DNA of 8,346 nucleotides from UBA10205 sp964373815. GTDB lineage: Archaea; Iainarchaeota; Iainarchaeia; Iainarchaeales; Iainarchaeaceae. The notes beneath the pieces were generated by a model. That model worked only from the letters and a program-made list of their open reading frames with translations, was not told the origin of the DNA and did not search any database. A program made the translations under genes and the position numbers. Shown one piece after another: positions 6,356 to 8,346 of the stretch; positions within the stretch are counted from its first letter, which is position 1, and every line of letters begins with the position of its first letter. The stretch is taken from positions 1-8,346 of the forward strand of contig CAYJWI010000036.1 of the NCBI GenBank assembly GCA_964373815.1, in the 5' to 3' direction.

Positions 6356-6380
6356 CGGGTTGTGGAAGCAAACCACTTCC
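6346..6380 (-). terminator. Hairpin plus T8 terminator of gene C
   Basis: On the minus strand GGAAG (6380-6376), 7-nt loop, CTTCC (6368-6364), then ten bases and T8 (6353-6346). It lies 20 bp past the gene C stop codon. The oligo-T is sufficient for archaeal termination; the hairpin may be incidental. Confidence 0.5.
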
Positions 6381-6400
6381 GGTAATGCGATTCGCTTTCC

Positions 6401-7657
6401 TTACTCCTGCGTTGCCTCGCGCAGGGTGGCCCCGACCACTTCATATCTTACCCCATTTGGAGCGCGCACGTACCTGCCGATATCACGTGAACTGAAAATC
6501 GTTTTTCTCGCCGTTCTGCTACCCCATGAAAAGTTCACATGGGCGCTTGTCACCCTATAGTCAAAACCGGCTATTTGGCGCATCTTTTTGTATTCTTCTG
6601 TCTTACTTTTCCTTGGTGCAGCTCGCCTAACCGTTGTGCCCCTGGTAAGCTCTTTTGGGTTGACTCTTCCGCTTGCAATGTCTGCCTGGAGCAGCTTAAA
6701 CTCCTCTTTGTCCTTTGCCGCCTTCCTGCGTGCACGTATTTCCCTCTCTTCCTCGCCCACCCTTTGCTCATATTTTGCCTTTATCTCCGCTGCGGATCTT
6801 TGGAGCTGCGGGCCGAGCCTCGCCAAGACTTCATCCGCTGTAAGCCTCGGGCCTTTGGTATACGTGAGTTCACTTATCGCCTTCAAATTCATGCTTATGG
6901 GAATCCATCCCGGAACCTTTGTCTGGCGCGCAAGTCTGTCTATAAGGGAGTTGAATTCCTCTTCGCTTGCAAACTTCCCTGCAATGTTTCTTTTGTCCCG
7001 GAGTTCCTGCTTTATTTCATCAATCCTGCCAAGATTTCTGTCTTTTGTTCCCACTGACCTCTCAAAGTAAGTCAGTACCGGACCGATGACATGCGCTTCT
7101 TCCCTCAATACTTCAACTCCTTGTTTTATCCCTCCAAGCGCTTCCACAAGCCTTAGAGTGCCGGCATACCCAAGCCCATCCTGCAAAGCGCGGTTAAGCA
7201 TGGAGTTCCCTGTCCTTGAAAAAACCTGGGCGTTCACATATGCCGTTAGATATTTGCTGTCTGGTGCCATTACAAGCTTGAATTTTCCTTTCTCCCTGTG
7301 CCTTTGGTCAGTCCCGCGCCTTGGGGTTTTAGTGCTGGGCTCCACAATCCTTTCCTTGACCTGCCCTGTCGGCTCCCCAAGGTTTTTCCCGGGAAGCTGG
7401 CCTTTGAGAACGGCGTCCTTAATAGCGGCTGCCTGCATCGCAGCACGATATCTCTCGTTGAAGTCCCTAATTTGTCCCTTTAAAACCTCGACCCTTGGTG
7501 TATCCCCTCTCGCGGAAGCAATAAGGTACTGTTCTTTCAGGGCTCTGCTTTCAGCAACCATTTCCTGAAGTCTCTGTGCCTCAATAGGCTGCGCAGCGAC
7601 ATGCCTTTCATGCTGCGAAATCGCAACTCCCTGTCTGTTTCTTCTCGGCCTCGGCAT
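6401..7657 (-). CDS. Gene C: large helical protein with the shared C-terminal domain, 418 aa
   Basis: Not recognised. Start ATG 7657 (MPRPRRNRQG) is chosen because AGTGAT, an anti-Shine-Dalgarno match, sits 4 nt upstream; the in-frame GTG at 7666 lies inside that site. Residues 1-90 are basic, then helical with heptad-like charge patterns; 95-125 is a low-complexity polar linker; 126-280 looks like a folded helical domain (G-L-G-Y-A-G-T-L-R near 161-169, VPGWIPISMNL at 248-258); 285-330 is strongly charged and probably coiled coil; 344-352 is a basic patch; 362-418 is the beta-rich segment shared with A and B, with Y367-x-V369-x4-V374-x-F376 and VVGATLRE (407-414). No signal peptide, membrane span or catalytic motif is evident. 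It has its own promoter (7692-7704) and lies between gene B and orc1/cdc6 on the same strand. A structural or nucleic-acid-associated role is possible. Confidence 0.8.
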   Translation of the reverse strand: MPRPRRNRQGVAISQHERHVAAQPIEAQRLQEMVAESRALKEQYLIASARGDTPRVEVLKGQIRDFNERYRAAMQAAAIKDAVLKGQLPGKNLGEPTGQVKERIVEPSTKTPRRGTDQRHREKGKFKLVMAPDSKYLTAYVNAQVFSRTGNSMLNRALQDGLGYAGTLRLVEALGGIKQGVEVLREEAHVIGPVLTYFERSVGTKDRNLGRIDEIKQELRDKRNIAGKFASEEEFNSLIDRLARQTKVPGWIPISMNLKAISELTYTKGPRLTADEVLARLGPQLQRSAAEIKAKYEQRVGEEEREIRARRKAAKDKEEFKLLQADIASGRVNPKELTRGTTVRRAAPRKSKTEEYKKMRQIAGFDYRVTSAHVNFSWGSRTARKTIFSSRDIGRYVRAPNGVRYEVVGATLREATQE

Positions 7658-7661
7658 AAAA

Positions 7662-7667
7662 ATCACT
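7662..7667 (-). promoter_or_regulatory. Shine-Dalgarno site deciding the start of gene C
   Basis: Minus strand AGTGAT followed by TTTT and ATG (7657). The upstream GTG (7666-7664) is part of this site and is therefore not the likely start. Confidence 0.45.
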
Positions 7668-7691
7668 TTTTATTAAAAGAAATGTCGGGAA

Positions 7692-7704
7692 GTATAAAAA
7701 CCTT
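7692..7704 (-). promoter_or_regulatory. Promoter of gene C (shared family motif)
   Basis: Plus strand GTATAAAAACCTT, 11 of 13 identical to the A and B promoters. Predicted start near 7670 gives a leader of about 13 nt with the AGTGAT site. It is flanked by a 7-bp inverted repeat, TCGGGAA (7685-7691) and TTCCCGA (7730-7736). Confidence 0.6.
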
Positions 7705-7739
7705 CATGCCCTATAATGTTTTTACATTTTTCCCGAAGT

Positions 7740-8159
7740 TTATGGTTTTCTCTCCCACGGCGCCGGTATTTCGCCCTCTTTTGGCAACCTTAGCTCTCCG
7801 CCCTCGACTATGAAAAAAGTCCTGTTGGGCATCGTGCTTGGGCCTGCAACCATCCGTAACATTGTTTTGCCAGCTTCTCTAATACTGTTTATCCGTATCT
7901 TCTCAATTCTTCCCTTTACTATAAAGTGGACACTCGTGGGCTCTATATAGTAATCAATCCCTCGTATTTTCTTTATCCTGCCAACCCTTCTTAGGGTTTC
8001 TAACCGCGCGGTTTGGCTGGTTTCAGCCTCGATTTGCCTTTCCCTCAAAATTTGTTCGCGCCGCATTCCCTGCGCGGCAGCCTTAATTTGGCGTTCTTGT
8101 TTTCCCCTCTCCCTGCTTGCCGCGGCTATATGCTTTGGCATGGCTTTTCCTCTCGGCAT
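7740..8159 (-). CDS. Gene B: small basic protein with the shared C-terminal domain, 139 aa
   Basis: Not recognised. Start ATG 8159 (MPRGKAMPKH) is supported by AGCTGAT 4 nt upstream and a TATA box at 8196. Residues 1-60 are very rich in Arg, Lys, Glu, Gln and Ala and should form one long helix; 57-67 is a basic patch (R-R-V-G-R-I-K-K-I-R); 65-139 is the beta-rich domain with Y70-x-I72-x4-V77-x-F79 and FIVEGGELR (116-124). The last region most resembles gene A (both have V-E-G-G then K-x-G-E). It is the simplest member of the family: a basic helix plus the domain. It is transcribed ahead of gene C with an 82-bp gap, and read-through into C is possible since no clear terminator is seen between them. 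Confidence 0.78.
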   Translation of the reverse strand: MPRGKAMPKHIAAASRERGKQERQIKAAAQGMRREQILRERQIEAETSQTARLETLRRVGRIKKIRGIDYYIEPTSVHFIVKGRIEKIRINSIREAGKTMLRMVAGPSTMPNRTFFIVEGGELRLPKEGEIPAPWERKP

Positions 8160-8194
8160 GAAATCAGCTTACTATGAAATGATGCTGCCGGGTT

Positions 8195-8207
8195 GTATAA
8201 AAGCTTT
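8195..8207 (-). promoter_or_regulatory. Promoter of gene B (shared family motif)
   Basis: Plus strand GTATAAAAGCTTT, identical over 13 bp to the gene A promoter. The predicted transcript starts near 8173 with a leader of about 14 nt. Confidence 0.65.
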
Positions 8208-8231
8208 AGCCGGCCATCTTGCGTAAGCAAA

Positions 8232-8344
8232 GCCTGCCAAGCCAAAGCGCAGGCAGGTTCCAGCAGGCTGATGTACGTTGCTTTGCAAAGCCGACCTCGC
8301 CTAGGCGAGTGTCGGGTGCTCTCCCAACCGGAGCAGCGGTTGGG
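8232..8344. repeat. Cluster of inverted repeats, no gene seen
   Basis: Four structures lie side by side. (1) GCCTGC (8232-8237) can pair with GCAGGC at 8249-8254 or 8263-8268. (2) GCTTTGCAAAGC (8280-8291) is a perfect palindrome. (3) CTCGCCTAGGCGAG (8296-8309) is a perfect 14-bp palindrome, extended by CCGAC (8291-8295) and GTCGG (8311-8315) with one unpaired T. (4) CCCAACCG (8323-8330) and CGGTTGGG (8337-8344) form an 8-bp stem with a 6-nt loop. No ORF or RNA family is recognised. It could be a structured RNA, a palindromic mobile repeat, or a protein-binding region; it is cut by the window end. Confidence 0.6.
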
Positions 8345-8346
8345 GG

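Noticed and set aside
6539..7568. Long plus-strand ORFs antisense to gene C (160-172 aa)
   Set aside because: Their Ser/Leu/Pro/Cys-rich composition is typical of antisense shadows; gene C has the promoter, ribosome-binding site and terminator.
8286..8346. tRNA gene on the minus strand
   Set aside because: The stretch GCTC...GGTTGGGAGAGC resembles a D-arm, but U8 and A14 are not in place, no anticodon arm with U33 follows, no T-arm (GGTTC-x-A) is present, and the likeness is explained by the CCCAACCG/CGGTTGGG inverted repeat.
1..8346. CRISPR array, insertion sequence or toxin-antitoxin pair
   Set aside because: No regularly spaced direct repeats, transposase motifs or terminal inverted repeats with target duplications are visible, and the small operon has no recognisable toxin or antitoxin motif.

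Overview
The window looks archaeal. Its two recognisable genes are a Hel308-type superfamily-2 helicase and an archaeal Orc1/Cdc6 replication initiator. Most genes have a TATA box either about 26 bp before the start codon (leaderless transcripts) or just before a short leader carrying a Shine-Dalgarno site of the GAGGTGAT type. The mixture of leaderless genes, a lipobox protein, tiny intergenic gaps and many unrecognised proteins would suit a small-genome archaeon, perhaps of the DPANN group. That placement is an impression, not a measurement.

Layout. Positions 61-927 (minus) hold a cysteine-rich lipoprotein. A divergent promoter region at 928-1070 separates it from an unrecognised 214-residue protein (1071-1715, plus). 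Convergent to that is gene A (1746-2276, minus), a small basic protein with an AT-hook-like motif. Gene A diverges from a compact plus-strand operon of three tiny cistrons: a 27-residue ORF (2418-2501), a 79-residue conserved-looking protein (2511-2750) and a 25-residue ORF (2764-2841), each with a strong Shine-Dalgarno site. Leaderless hel308 (2884-4983) follows. It converges on orc1/cdc6 (5085-6323, minus). Upstream on the minus strand lie gene C (6401-7657, 418 aa) and gene B (7740-8159, 139 aa). The right edge (8232-8344) has no gene I can support but is packed with inverted repeats.

The most interesting pattern is that genes A, B and C, which do not resemble each other over most of their length, share a C-terminal segment of roughly 55-75 residues with the exact spacing Y-x-[VI]-x4-V-x-F and a terminal V-x-G-x-[LV]-R block. 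All three start MP-[KR]-, carry a basic stretch before the shared segment, and are driven by near-identical promoters (GTATAAAAGCTTT on the plus strand, identical at A and B, 11 of 13 at C). They look like a lineage-specific, coordinately expressed protein family interspersed with replication and repair genes. A nucleic-acid-related role is suggested by the basic character and the AT-hook-like motif, but it is inference.

How the genes may work together: Orc1/Cdc6 (origin recognition) and Hel308 (stalled-fork processing) are both replication-associated. The 79-residue protein and family A/B/C may act on nucleic acids near them. No sequence evidence directly links the lipoprotein or the 214-residue protein to this.
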